Shown here one piece after another: positions 27,209 through 36,163 of a DNA stretch of 64,000 nt. Within the stretch, counting starts at the first letter, position 1, and the number at the start of each line of letters is the position of its first letter. The stretch lies in NCBI GenBank assembly GCA_002238945.1, contig MPNI01000008.1, forward strand, positions 27,756-91,755, read 5' to 3'. This stretch comes from Proteobacteria bacterium bin106 (lineage in GTDB: Bacteria > Bdellovibrionota_B > Oligoflexia > Oligoflexales > Bin106). The notes below the pieces were generated by a model, which ran no database searches, was not told the DNA's origin, and saw only the letters and a program-made list of their open reading frames with translations. The translations under genes were made by a program, and so were the position numbers.

Positions 27209-27913
27209 TCAGATGGCTAGATGCTTTTGCATCACTTCCATGACCTGCTGTGCTATGTCATCAGCAGGTTTGTGGGCATCAATGATACAAAAACGCTGTG
27301 TGTCTTTTTGCTCAAGAGCTAAATATCCTTCGCGGATCTTTTGGTGAAAAGAGAGTGCTGCATCATCAAAACGTTCCACAGATGATGTTTGGGAGGCTGT
27401 GGATGATTCTTGGCGTTCCTTGCGCCGTTTGCACAAAAACTTAGGTGAGGCATCGAGTAAAAACGTTAAAGATGGTAGACAGCCATAAGTGCTATGGCTG
27501 ATAAGAGTTTCAATAAACTCTGTGGGTAATTGTCCGACATAACCTTGATAAACGCGAGTGGAATCGACAAATCGATCACTCACCACAATTTTTGCGCTAA
27601 GTAAAGCAGGGATGATAGCGTAACGCACATGTTGAGCACGGGCTGCTGAAACCAGTAAAGCATCAGCTTCCTGCGTTAATCTTTCAGCAGAAGATGTGTC
27701 TGAGGGGGCTTTGTGTTTAAACAACTGACGAATACGGCAAGCTAACGGTGTGCCACCAGGTTCATGGGTGATGAATGCATCAAGCTGTTTTTGTAACAAT
27801 AGCGTTTTTATGTTGTGAGCTAATCGTGTTTTTCCAGCACCATCACAACCTTCAATGGAGATAAATCGCCTGAGATGTTCTTTGGTTAAGGGGGTGAAAT
27901 TATTTTTTTGCAT
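27209..27913 (-). CDS. tmk: Thymidylate kinase
   Basis: Phosphorylates dTMP to dTDP in the cytosol for DNA synthesis. P-loop GCDGAGKT near the start, HEPGGTPLACRIRQ (dTMP-binding EPGGT), the DRFVDSTRVYQG block, and LTFLLDASP followed by the Arg-rich LID region KRRKERQE. 234 residues, slightly longer than usual because of a Ser/Thr-rich insert after the LID. ATG 27913 with AGGAT eight bases upstream. First gene of the tmk-holB-(ricT) run. Confidence 0.95.
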   Translation of the reverse strand: MQKNNFTPLTKEHLRRFISIEGCDGAGKTRLAHNIKTLLLQKQLDAFITHEPGGTPLACRIRQLFKHKAPSDTSSAERLTQEADALLVSAARAQHVRYAIIPALLSAKIVVSDRFVDSTRVYQGYVGQLPTEFIETLISHSTYGCLPSLTFLLDASPKFLCKRRKERQESSTASQTSSVERFDDAALSFHQKIREGYLALEQKDTQRFCIIDAHKPADDIAQQVMEVMQKHLAI

Positions 27914-28102
27914 AGCTCACATCCTAGAAGTTTTGATGCATGGAATCACATTCTATGTCATGTCATCTGAGTTAACGACCCTTATCTTGAGAATTTGGTG
28001 TAGGGTTTTTTCTTAACTCAAAGGCAAATTATACCGACGCACGGCCGTAGTACTAGAATGTTTTTCGTTTCTTTCATGTGAAAGGTACTCAGGCTGGCAG
28101 CT

Positions 28103-30106
28103 ATGGGTTATAAACTTGTCAAAAAGCTTTCGCAGGGCGGAATGGCTGAAATATTTCTAGCCAGTAAACACAACCGCAAAGGCAACCTCAAACTTTGGTG
28201 CATCAAGAGGATTTTACCTCATTATGTGGACGATGATGAGTTTGCGAAAATGTTTCGTGATGAATTCCGTATCACCAAACGCTTTGTTCATCCCAATCTC
28301 ATTGCTATCAAAGAATATGTCTTTATTGATGAAGCACCAGCTATTGTTATGGAGTTTGTTCCGGGTACGGATATTCGGGATATTTTAGTGGCCTGTGAAC
28401 GTACCAAAAAACGTCTTACAGTCCCTATGGCATGTTTTTTAATAGCTCAAGCAGCTCGAGGCTTAAACTACGTTCATAAACTCAAAAATGAACAAGGCCA
28501 GCCTCTCAGCATTGTTCATCGTGATATCTCCCCACAAAATATTTTGGTGTCTTTTCGTGGAGCTGTTAAGGTCATTGATTTTGGTATCGCTGATACCAAT
28601 GCCAAGCTCAATGTCACTAAACCGGGAGTGATTAAAGGCAAATTCTCTTATATGTCACCAGAACAAGTAGGCATGAAAGAGGTGGATTCTCGTACAGATA
28701 TCTTTGCTTTAGGTGTGGTGCTGTGGGAGATGCTGGCGATGCGCAAACTCTTTCAAGGTGCTAATGAAATCCAAACCATTGAGTTGGTGCAACAATGTAC
28801 TATTCGCAAAAATATCCAAGATCTCAATAAAGATGTTAATGATAATCTGGCAGGTATTTTCCATAAAGTGCTAGCAAAAGACCCTGGTGAGCGCTACGCA
28901 TCAGGCAAAGAGTTTGATGACGACCTCTGTGCTCATATTAAGAAGTACTATCCAGGGTTTAGTCAAAAAGAGCTTGTGAAATTCTTGCGAACATTGATGG
29001 AAAAGAAATATCGCAAAATTAAAGAACATATCCATCTTGCTAGCAAAGATGAGGAAAAGCGCAAGAAAGCTTCTCCTTCTTCTGATCTACCAGAGTCAAC
29101 ATTTTCCAACAGCGTGCTTTTTCAATCCTCAGTTTCATCCTCGTCATCGAAAAAGAAGACGACATCCACATCTTGGGATAAAGATTTTGAAAAAAGTGTT
29201 TATAAAAGCCAAGATCCTGTGTTTGAAAAAAGCAAAATATCAAATATGGATGAACCTAAAATAGATGAAGCCATCATAGACAGGGAATTGTCTTTAGTTA
29301 CCACATTGGATGATGCCATGACATCAGGTTCAGCAAATTACACTCACCTGCGTTTGCCATCAGCTAACAACCCCAACAGTTCTCTTAATGTGAGAGGGTA
29401 TGTAAAAAACGAGGTGTATACGCCTTCAAAGAAAAAAGCCACAAAAGCTGCTGCTGCTATTAAGAAGAAAGTTAACAAAAAAAAGCTGCAAACATCTATG
29501 GCTATTACTTTGGTGGGGCTTGCAGCTGCAGCAGCATTGTTTGTTATATTGTCGCTATTTAACGATTTACCAAGTAGCAGTAATGCCACAGTTACTGTGG
29601 ATAATAATACCATCTTCACAGTTAAGACCTTTCCATCATCAGCTAAAATAGCACTTAATGGCAAGCCACTATCAAAATATTACATCCAATCTCCTTATGC
29701 TTTACCGCGGCATAAGCTAGCTGATGGCCGCAATATCTTGAGGGTTTCGCGTGCTGGCTTTGAAACAGAAAATTATGCATTCCATCGCGATAAACTCGAT
29801 AGTCTTAGAGAAATTGATATCTCCTTAAAGCCTAAATCTGATCTAGGAGTGCTACTTCTTGTGAGCCATCCTAATTCTAAAATACGTACTGTTGATTATA
29901 GCTTTGGTGAAAAACTCGCCGTAGGCTCTTTGTCACCAAACAAAGATGCTCGTGTGACATTCTTGCAACCAGGACGGAATTATGTGGTTAATTTTACAGC
30001 AAAAGATATGCAATTTCGCTGTAATTTAGCCAGCTCCCCATCCAAGAAAAAAGTGACTTATTTGATTTATCCAGAAATAGAAGCCTGTGTGCCAAAGACA
30101 AAGTAA
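28103..30106 (+). CDS. Membrane Ser/Thr protein kinase with C-terminal PEGA-like domain
   Basis: Kinase domain occupies residues of about 1-290. It has a Gly loop LSQGGMAEIF, catalytic Lys35 (CIKRI), HRDISPQN with Asp141 and Asn146, DFG at 159-161, and the SPE motif in YMSPEQ. The HRD(I/V)SPQN variant is typical of kinases from myxobacterial and Bdellovibrio-type lineages. A Ser/Lys-rich linker leads to one membrane helix (MAITLVGLAAAAALFVILSLF, about residue 467-487). Then comes an exported region with FPSSAKIALNGKPL, a PEGA-like beta domain for envelope interactions. The kinase thus probably senses an envelope signal. No phosphatase or obvious target is adjacent. Confidence 0.9.
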   Translation: MGYKLVKKLSQGGMAEIFLASKHNRKGNLKLWCIKRILPHYVDDDEFAKMFRDEFRITKRFVHPNLIAIKEYVFIDEAPAIVMEFVPGTDIRDILVACERTKKRLTVPMACFLIAQAARGLNYVHKLKNEQGQPLSIVHRDISPQNILVSFRGAVKVIDFGIADTNAKLNVTKPGVIKGKFSYMSPEQVGMKEVDSRTDIFALGVVLWEMLAMRKLFQGANEIQTIELVQQCTIRKNIQDLNKDVNDNLAGIFHKVLAKDPGERYASGKEFDDDLCAHIKKYYPGFSQKELVKFLRTLMEKKYRKIKEHIHLASKDEEKRKKASPSSDLPESTFSNSVLFQSSVSSSSSKKKTTSTSWDKDFEKSVYKSQDPVFEKSKISNMDEPKIDEAIIDRELSLVTTLDDAMTSGSANYTHLRLPSANNPNSSLNVRGYVKNEVYTPSKKKATKAAAAIKKKVNKKKLQTSMAITLVGLAAAAALFVILSLFNDLPSSSNATVTVDNNTIFTVKTFPSSAKIALNGKPLSKYYIQSPYALPRHKLADGRNILRVSRAGFETENYAFHRDKLDSLREIDISLKPKSDLGVLLLVSHPNSKIRTVDYSFGEKLAVGSLSPNKDARVTFLQPGRNYVVNFTAKDMQFRCNLASSPSKKKVTYLIYPEIEACVPKTK

Positions 30107-30144
30107 TGGCTTTGAAAGATACTCACATACCTTCATGTTCCCTA

Positions 30145-30864
30145 TCACTTATAAGAATAGTGAGCTTGGTAATCCTTACAAGCTAGGGAGACGATGGTGC
30201 TGGCTTCTTTGGCGTTATAAGAATGAATTATGGTTATCTTACGCGGGGTTATCTTACGTGGTACTGATGGAGAGGAAGATGAAGATTCAGCTGTGGCAGG
30301 TAAGTCTTTGTAGGTAAGAAAATAGTGTTGAATCTTATCTAAACATTTTAGAGGTAGGTCAGCTATATCATCCATATCTCCATAAACAGTATCGTTGCGT
30401 AATACGGCAAGAATTTTATCATCGGCTTTTCCACCATCAAGCATCCTTAATCCACCAATCACTTTGGCTTCCACTAAAACATCACTGGCCTGAAAGTGAC
30501 GATCTGTAAACACACAGATATCCAAAGGATCACCATCACCAACACACCCATCAGCTGCTTTGTTGTGACCGCTTTCGTATAAGGCTTTGCGGGTATGTTC
30601 AGCGACGTGATGATCACAATAACTACGAGGTACAAAGCCATACAAACAGGGCAGCATGTTGGTATACTTTTGAGGGCGGTCCACTGTTAAAAGACCCGTG
30701 TCTTTATCTAATTCCAATTTCACATCACTCTGTGGAGTCATTTCCACATACACCCGTACGTAGCAAGGATGCTGGGATGGGTGATGGATCAAAGGATCCA
30801 CACCATGCCATGGATGAGCACGATAAGAAGGAAAATGAGGAGAATCGCTAGAAGAGATATTCAC
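30145..30864 (-). CDS. ppa: Inorganic pyrophosphatase (soluble, family I)
   Basis: Hydrolyses pyrophosphate, pulling biosynthetic reactions forward. The family I signature DGDPLDICV, which binds metal ions, is intact, as are LPCLYGFVPRSYCD and YKDLP. The protein carries a longer C-terminal region than bacterial PPases of ~175 residues, including a Ser-rich stretch and a tandem PRKIT-PRKIT repeat encoded by two near-identical 15-base units. The N-terminal HPWHGVDPL is more like the extended forms. GTG start at 30864 with AGAGAGG upstream. It is convergent with the kinase gene. Confidence 0.92.
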   Translation of the reverse strand: MNISSSDSPHFPSYRAHPWHGVDPLIHHPSQHPCYVRVYVEMTPQSDVKLELDKDTGLLTVDRPQKYTNMLPCLYGFVPRSYCDHHVAEHTRKALYESGHNKAADGCVGDGDPLDICVFTDRHFQASDVLVEAKVIGGLRMLDGGKADDKILAVLRNDTVYGDMDDIADLPLKCLDKIQHYFLTYKDLPATAESSSSSPSVPRKITPRKITIIHSYNAKEASTIVSLACKDYQAHYSYK

Positions 30865-31000
30865 TTTGGGTTAACCTCTCTTTTGTATGGTATTGGGGAT
30901 TTATTCCATGAGTTATGTACTCATTTGGGGGATGTGAAAAGCCAAATTTAGCTGATCATATCATCTTTGTGATTTTTATCGCAAACACAAATCTTTCCAT

Positions 31001-32089
31001 CTAGGAAGCACATGAAGGTTTTTCATAGACACAATGAGTGGTGTTTTTGAGACGAATTTTACCACGATCTAGGCGTGGGCTATCTTCAGGGGAAACCCAA
31101 AATTCGAGAATTTCTCCAGTGCTGATCTTTGCTTTAACCGCTGTATAGTATCCTTGAAAGGTTTTGGATACCACTTGAAACGATAAGGAGGTATTTGAAG
31201 GATCTTCTCCCACCCATTCAATGGCATCGGCTCGAACAGCAAGAGTTAGATGGGAGGTTTGTGGAGTGATGCGAGGAGCATGCATATGGGATTTGGGGAT
31301 TTGGCCAAAAGGACTCATCACTCCTCCTTTAGAAGGAAAACAGCGCAAAAAACTCCGTCTGCCCACAAAAGCTGCAACTTCATAATCTTGAGGGGTTTGA
31401 TACACCATGCTGGATTTATCAAACTGGCGCATTTCACCGTTTAACATCACACCGATATGATCGGCTATTTCAAAGGCTTGAGCTTGATTATGACTTACCA
31501 TAATGGTGGTGATATCTAGCTGAGTCAGCAGTTGACGGATCTCTTGGACCAAGTCATGAGTGATGGCAGGATCTAAGCAAGAAAAAGGCTCATCAAGTAA
31601 GAGAATATGTGGCACTGGAGCCAGTGCACGCCCAATAGCAACACGTTGTTGTAAGCCACCGGATAACTCAAAACAGTAATGATCACCCACATGACTTAAG
31701 CCACAAAGATCTAACATCTCATCGCAACGTTTTTGCCGTTTTTTGCTAGAAAGGCCAGAGAGGCCAAAAGCGATATTACCTCTCACTGTCAGATGAGGGA
31801 AGAGAGCAAGGTTCTGAAAAACCATCCCAACTCCTCTGCGATGAGCAGGCAAGGATGTGGTTGGGGAATGCATAACAGAATCAGCAATAGTGACAGTGCC
31901 ACGATGTGGTTGCTCAAAACCAGCGATAGAACGCAGTAGCGAAGTCTTACCACTGCCGTTAGGGCCCAGCAAACAGACAAAATCTCCCTTGCCTACTTTA
32001 AAGGATACATCCTTTAAAGCACAACATGGCCCACTCACCTCCTTGGGATGATAATTGAGATGAAGATTTTGAACGTTTAAAAAACTCAC
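31001..32089 (-). CDS. fbpC: ABC transporter ATPase, FbpC/PotA-like
   Basis: Nucleotide-binding subunit of an importer. Walker A GPNGSGKTS, signature LSGGLQQRVAIGRA, Walker B HILLLDEPFS and the switch His in MVSHN are all present. The C-terminal ~110 residues form the regulatory TOBE-like part seen in iron(III), thiamine and spermidine importers. Partner is the two-domain permease encoded immediately upstream on the same strand (32180-33859). No periplasmic binding protein of the matching class is in the window. GTG start at 32089 with GAGGT six bases upstream. Substrate (iron, thiamine or other) cannot be settled. Confidence 0.85.
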   Translation of the reverse strand: MSFLNVQNLHLNYHPKEVSGPCCALKDVSFKVGKGDFVCLLGPNGSGKTSLLRSIAGFEQPHRGTVTIADSVMHSPTTSLPAHRRGVGMVFQNLALFPHLTVRGNIAFGLSGLSSKKRQKRCDEMLDLCGLSHVGDHYCFELSGGLQQRVAIGRALAPVPHILLLDEPFSCLDPAITHDLVQEIRQLLTQLDITTIMVSHNQAQAFEIADHIGVMLNGEMRQFDKSSMVYQTPQDYEVAAFVGRRSFLRCFPSKGGVMSPFGQIPKSHMHAPRITPQTSHLTLAVRADAIEWVGEDPSNTSLSFQVVSKTFQGYYTAVKAKISTGEILEFWVSPEDSPRLDRGKIRLKNTTHCVYEKPSCAS

Positions 32090-32153
32090 AAACGTACCTC
32101 ATTGAGACGGAGAAGCCATATTTTATGTTCCATGTGGTTTGAGCCTTTTATTT

Positions 32154-32179
32154 ATCATCCATCATCCATCATCCATCAT
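32154..32179. repeat. 7-bp tandem repeat between fbpB and fbpC
   Basis: The unit atcatcc is repeated three times plus a partial fourth, immediately beyond the fbpB stop codon. Confidence 0.75.
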
Positions 32180-33859
32180 TTAAGGAAGACACATCTGTTT
32201 TTTGGACAGATGAAACAGGGAGCGTTTTTTCATATATCCCATCACAGCCAGTAACAACATACTAAAAACCACCATAACCAATGCAGGGACAGCAGCTTTT
32301 TGCCATTCTCCCTCACTGCTCCACTCATATACCTTCACAGACATGGTATCCCAACCTAAAGGGCGTAACATGAGGGTTAAAGGCATCTCTTTGATCACAT
32401 CCATAAACACCATTAAGCCAGCAAACATTACAGGATAACGTAAAAAAGGCCAATGAATACGCCAAAACAATCCTTTACCACGAACACCTAAACTCTCACT
32501 TGATTCATCGAGACAATGAGGAACTTTTCCGTAGCTTTCCGCTAGAGGCTGAAAACCCACCACAAAAAAATGTATAGCCATTGCTGCTACTAATAAAGCA
32601 ATGGTGGTGGTGAAGAACGGAAAAGAGAAGCGGTTTTCTAAAGCATACACCGGTACAAAAAGAGCTACAGCAAGTACAGCACCAGGAAAGGCATAACCTA
32701 AAGTAGGTAGCTGAAAAAGCCCTCTTAAATAGCTATCTCTATGAAACCATTGTTTAAACAGCTTGAGGGTATAGATACGTGGAGCTGATCGTATCAAAAA
32801 TAACCCACAACAACTTATGGCCATAATCAACACACTGACTATGAAGGCAAGGAAAATACTTCTTAAAATATCCGGTAAGACTAAGGACCATGTATTCAGA
32901 TCTTGCTGGTTACTAGCCATATCCACTAAGGCATATAGTGGTAAAAGTGTGGTGAAAGTTACACATATCAAACACAAACAAAATAAGCCATATCCCTGCT
33001 TTGCAGGCAGAGAAAATGCAGATTTGGCAGTAAAGTCGTTACTTTGAGAGAAGTGCATATACCAATGACTTTTGTTGCCATGAATCCGTCTTGATAGCAC
33101 ATACACCCCTAAGGCAAGAACAAGCAGTACACTTGCTACCTGAAGAGCAGCAGATAGGTCAAAGAAACCAAACCATGCTTTGAATATAGCTGTGGTTAAA
33201 GTGTTATAAGAAAAGACACTCACAGTGCCAAAATCACTGATCACTTCCATAGCCACAAAAGCCCCTGCTGTAAGCAGAGGGGGGAGTAACATCGGCATAA
33301 TGACGCGTCGGAAAGAAGCCATATAACCATGTCCTAAGCTCATAGAAGCTTCCCACAGCCTCTGGTCCACTCCCTTTAAAGCAATACGAGCCATTAAAAA
33401 TACATAAGGAAACAGAGAAAAACTCATGGCCATGGTAATGCCCATATAACCACTGATGTTAAGAGATCCTTGAAAATGTTGGCGCCAAAAAGTCTGCACA
33501 AAAGAGTTGTAATCTAAGACATCCAGCCAAATAAAACCCATAACATAAGATGGGATAGCCAAAGGTAGGGCACAGAGGATAATGATGATCTTACGTCCAG
33601 GAAAATCAAATAAAGTGGTCGTTAAAGCTAGTACAGTACCTAAGACAAGAGAACCAAAGGTAACGCCTATAAGTAATATCATGGTTTGATATAACAGCCT
33701 CCATAACTCAGTTTCCCATAGATGATCCCAAAAGATGGACGAGCCTGCTGAAAACCAGCTTGCTGATAAACTCCATAATGGCAGCACCATCAACACCCCC
33801 AGCCAACATACAGCACACCAAGCTATATCTTGTCCAATCCGGTGTTTTTCCATAAACAT
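32180..33859 (-). CDS. fbpB: ABC transporter permease with two fused membrane domains, FbpB-like
   Basis: Polytopic inner-membrane protein with about twelve hydrophobic segments in two homologous halves, each ending in a cytoplasmic EAA-type loop (EASMSLGHGYMASFRRVIMPML in the first half, ESSESLGVRGKGLFWRIHWPFL in the second). That is the arrangement of FbpB-type iron(III) permeases and of thiamine ThiP. The frame extends to TTG 33877, but ATG 33859 sits eight bases after AGGTGA and is preferred. It is followed after 90 bases by the ATPase gene. The divergently transcribed solute-binding protein belongs to a different (oligopeptide) class. Confidence 0.85.
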   Translation of the reverse strand: MFMEKHRIGQDIAWCAVCWLGVLMVLPLWSLSASWFSAGSSIFWDHLWETELWRLLYQTMILLIGVTFGSLVLGTVLALTTTLFDFPGRKIIIILCALPLAIPSYVMGFIWLDVLDYNSFVQTFWRQHFQGSLNISGYMGITMAMSFSLFPYVFLMARIALKGVDQRLWEASMSLGHGYMASFRRVIMPMLLPPLLTAGAFVAMEVISDFGTVSVFSYNTLTTAIFKAWFGFFDLSAALQVASVLLVLALGVYVLSRRIHGNKSHWYMHFSQSNDFTAKSAFSLPAKQGYGLFCLCLICVTFTTLLPLYALVDMASNQQDLNTWSLVLPDILRSIFLAFIVSVLIMAISCCGLFLIRSAPRIYTLKLFKQWFHRDSYLRGLFQLPTLGYAFPGAVLAVALFVPVYALENRFSFPFFTTTIALLVAAMAIHFFVVGFQPLAESYGKVPHCLDESSESLGVRGKGLFWRIHWPFLRYPVMFAGLMVFMDVIKEMPLTLMLRPLGWDTMSVKVYEWSSEGEWQKAAVPALVMVVFSMLLLAVMGYMKKRSLFHLSKKQMCLP

Positions 33860-34166
33860 ACGCATACTCACCTGCAATGCTTTTTCTTTTCTTCTTTTAT
33901 CTGTATTTGTCTTACTTCTTATATCTTTATCTCGATCCTATTAAAACAAAAAAGAGAGTCATTCTCAATATCTCTATATAGGGTATTGAAGGTATAGCAA
34001 AAGGATATTTTTTTCCATAACAGAAATATCTCTTTTCAAATCATGTGACTGTCGTATTCTTTATCTCGGAATGACCAGAAAGGCATGGTATGGTGGTGCT
34101 GCTATGTTTGGTGTAGTACTGTTTTGGATTTGGATAAAAAAATGTCTTGTCTTTACAGCTATTGTA

Positions 34167-34198
34167 GGAATACGGGAATACGGGAATACGGGAATACG
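34167..34198. repeat. 8-bp tandem repeat at the 5' end of the solute-binding protein gene
   Basis: Four exact copies of ggaatacg end eight bases before the preferred ATG at 34206. The unit is not a multiple of three. The longer reading frame from 34071 passes through it, so gain or loss of one unit would shift that frame. Confidence 0.9.
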
Positions 34199-34205
34199 GA
34201 AAACC

Positions 34206-36062
34206 ATGATGAAACACATTGTTAAATGTCTTGTAACTTGTGTGCTGTGCATCCCTTTTTATATCGCCTTGGATATAGGGGCACATGTGAGTTGTGTGAC
34301 TTATGGAGCTCATCATGTAACGGTTCATGACAATAATAAAGAACAAGCAGAACAAGAGAAACAAGAAGAAAACCTTTTTGAAACGTCTATAACCTACTTA
34401 CCTCTGCCTGGTGATATTGTTTGGCAAAGTAACGATGATGATCCTGTTTTTACCAGTTCTAAGGCGCAAAAAGGCGGTACTCTTCTGCGTGTGATATCTC
34501 GTTTCCCTCTGACTTTTCGCAGCTTGGGACCGGATGCGAGTAGCAGCATCACAAACTATGGATGGTATAATCTGTCTTTACTTGCTGTCCATCCTATCAC
34601 TCATCAATTCGTGCCAAGCTTGGCAGTTAAGTGGGCTACAAGTTCAGATGGACGCACCGTTTATTACTCTTTGGATCCCGATGCACGATGGTCTGATGGG
34701 GTTTCGGTAACGGCTAAAGATTTTTTGATGGTCCATCGCTTCTACCTTTCTGAGTTCAGACGCGATGCTGCTAGGGTGGCTCAGTATCGCAGGCTTGTAA
34801 AAAGCTTTCAGATGCATAGTAGTCTTCAATTTTCTATAACTTTGCGTGCAGCGCATCCGGATCATGTATTGCTTAATAAGACCAATTGGAGTCCTGTTCC
34901 GTCCCATGTTTATCGTCTTTCCAAAGACTGGCAAAGAGTTGCTCATTGGCAATTGGAGCCTAACAGTGGTCCTTATGAAGTTACATCCTATGAATTTGGT
35001 ACATCGTTTGTTATGGAGCGTAAAAAAGATTGGTGGGGGCGCCATAAAAGGTACATGAAAGGAGCTTATAACTTTGATACGCTGCAATATATGGTGAGTC
35101 AAGAAAGAGGGATTAGGCATCAGTGGAAGCTTTTTTTAGAAGAAAAATCTCACGTAATGTCTATAGGTCCTAAGCTGTGGCATACATGGACTCACATAGA
35201 TCCTATTGCTAAGGGATATATCCAAAAACAGAGTACTCCTTATGTGGGCCCTAGCAATATTCATGGAATTTTTCTTAACTTAAAACACCTCCACTGGCAG
35301 CTTCCTGAACTGCGCTATGCTTTTGGGCATGCCATGGATATGGATACGATCATACAAAAGGTGCAGCGTAATGAAATGGAGCGTGCTCATACTTTATATG
35401 GTGGTATGGGAGCTTATTCTAACAGCCAACTTCGTTCCAGAGAATATAGTCCCACAAAAGTTGCTGAGTACATGAAGGCAGCCGGTTATACCAAGAACAG
35501 TGATGGTTATTTTGCTAAAGATGGCAAAGTCTTTTCACCTACTATTGTTTTTTCTGATGAGCGTGAGTGGCCACACTTGAAGGTTTTGAAAGAAGGAGCA
35601 CGCAAAGCTGGTATTTATCTCAATGCGCGTCATGTTTATGGTCCATCTTTTGATCAGATAGTGCGTCGTCGTCGTCATGATGTGATTTGGAATACTCTTT
35701 CCAATCCTTGGTCAAGGATGGATGCACCTGGTTATTATTACTCTTATCATTCTTCTGAGGCTAAAAAATTTCTTTCAGCTAACATCACCAATACTCAAGA
35801 CCCTCAAATAGATGCTCTTATTCATGCGTACCGAAACACGATAGACTCCACGAAAAAAGCTGCTTTATCGCGTTCTCTTCAAGAACTCATCCACAAGAGT
35901 GGAGCGAGCATCATGACTTTCAAAGTCCCTTATTCTCGCCTTCTTCATTGGCGCTATATCACATTTCCTCAGTCACAAAATGCCTATATTGCAAACAATC
36001 TCAAATATGCTTGGTATGACACAAAAGCCAAAGCTTTGTTAGATGAAGAGCGTTCAAAATAG
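34206..36062 (+). CDS. Family 5 extracellular solute-binding protein (oligopeptide type)
   Basis: Periplasmic receptor of the dipeptide/oligopeptide ABC class. Recognisable segments: LLAVHPITHQFVPSLAVKWATSSDGRTVYYSLDPDARWSDG with the family's SxDGxxxxFxLxxxxxWsDG pattern, VTAKDFLMVHRFY, NSGPYEVTSYEFG, and LKVLKEGARKAGI towards the C-terminus. The preferred start ATG 34206 gives MMKHIVKCLVTCVLCIPFYIAL, a plausible signal peptide; the frame itself opens at 34071. Cognate DppBCDF permease genes are absent from the window. The 8-bp repeat directly upstream could make expression variable. Confidence 0.82.
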   Translation: MMKHIVKCLVTCVLCIPFYIALDIGAHVSCVTYGAHHVTVHDNNKEQAEQEKQEENLFETSITYLPLPGDIVWQSNDDDPVFTSSKAQKGGTLLRVISRFPLTFRSLGPDASSSITNYGWYNLSLLAVHPITHQFVPSLAVKWATSSDGRTVYYSLDPDARWSDGVSVTAKDFLMVHRFYLSEFRRDAARVAQYRRLVKSFQMHSSLQFSITLRAAHPDHVLLNKTNWSPVPSHVYRLSKDWQRVAHWQLEPNSGPYEVTSYEFGTSFVMERKKDWWGRHKRYMKGAYNFDTLQYMVSQERGIRHQWKLFLEEKSHVMSIGPKLWHTWTHIDPIAKGYIQKQSTPYVGPSNIHGIFLNLKHLHWQLPELRYAFGHAMDMDTIIQKVQRNEMERAHTLYGGMGAYSNSQLRSREYSPTKVAEYMKAAGYTKNSDGYFAKDGKVFSPTIVFSDEREWPHLKVLKEGARKAGIYLNARHVYGPSFDQIVRRRRHDVIWNTLSNPWSRMDAPGYYYSYHSSEAKKFLSANITNTQDPQIDALIHAYRNTIDSTKKAALSRSLQELIHKSGASIMTFKVPYSRLLHWRYITFPQSQNAYIANNLKYAWYDTKAKALLDEERSK

Positions 36063-36163
36063 CTTGGATTTTCAATAAAACCCGAGGCATATACGCATAT
36101 ACAAAAAACCGTTGTAGTTAGCCAGATCTACACAGACCTATACAATAGAATAGAGGTGTGTGG

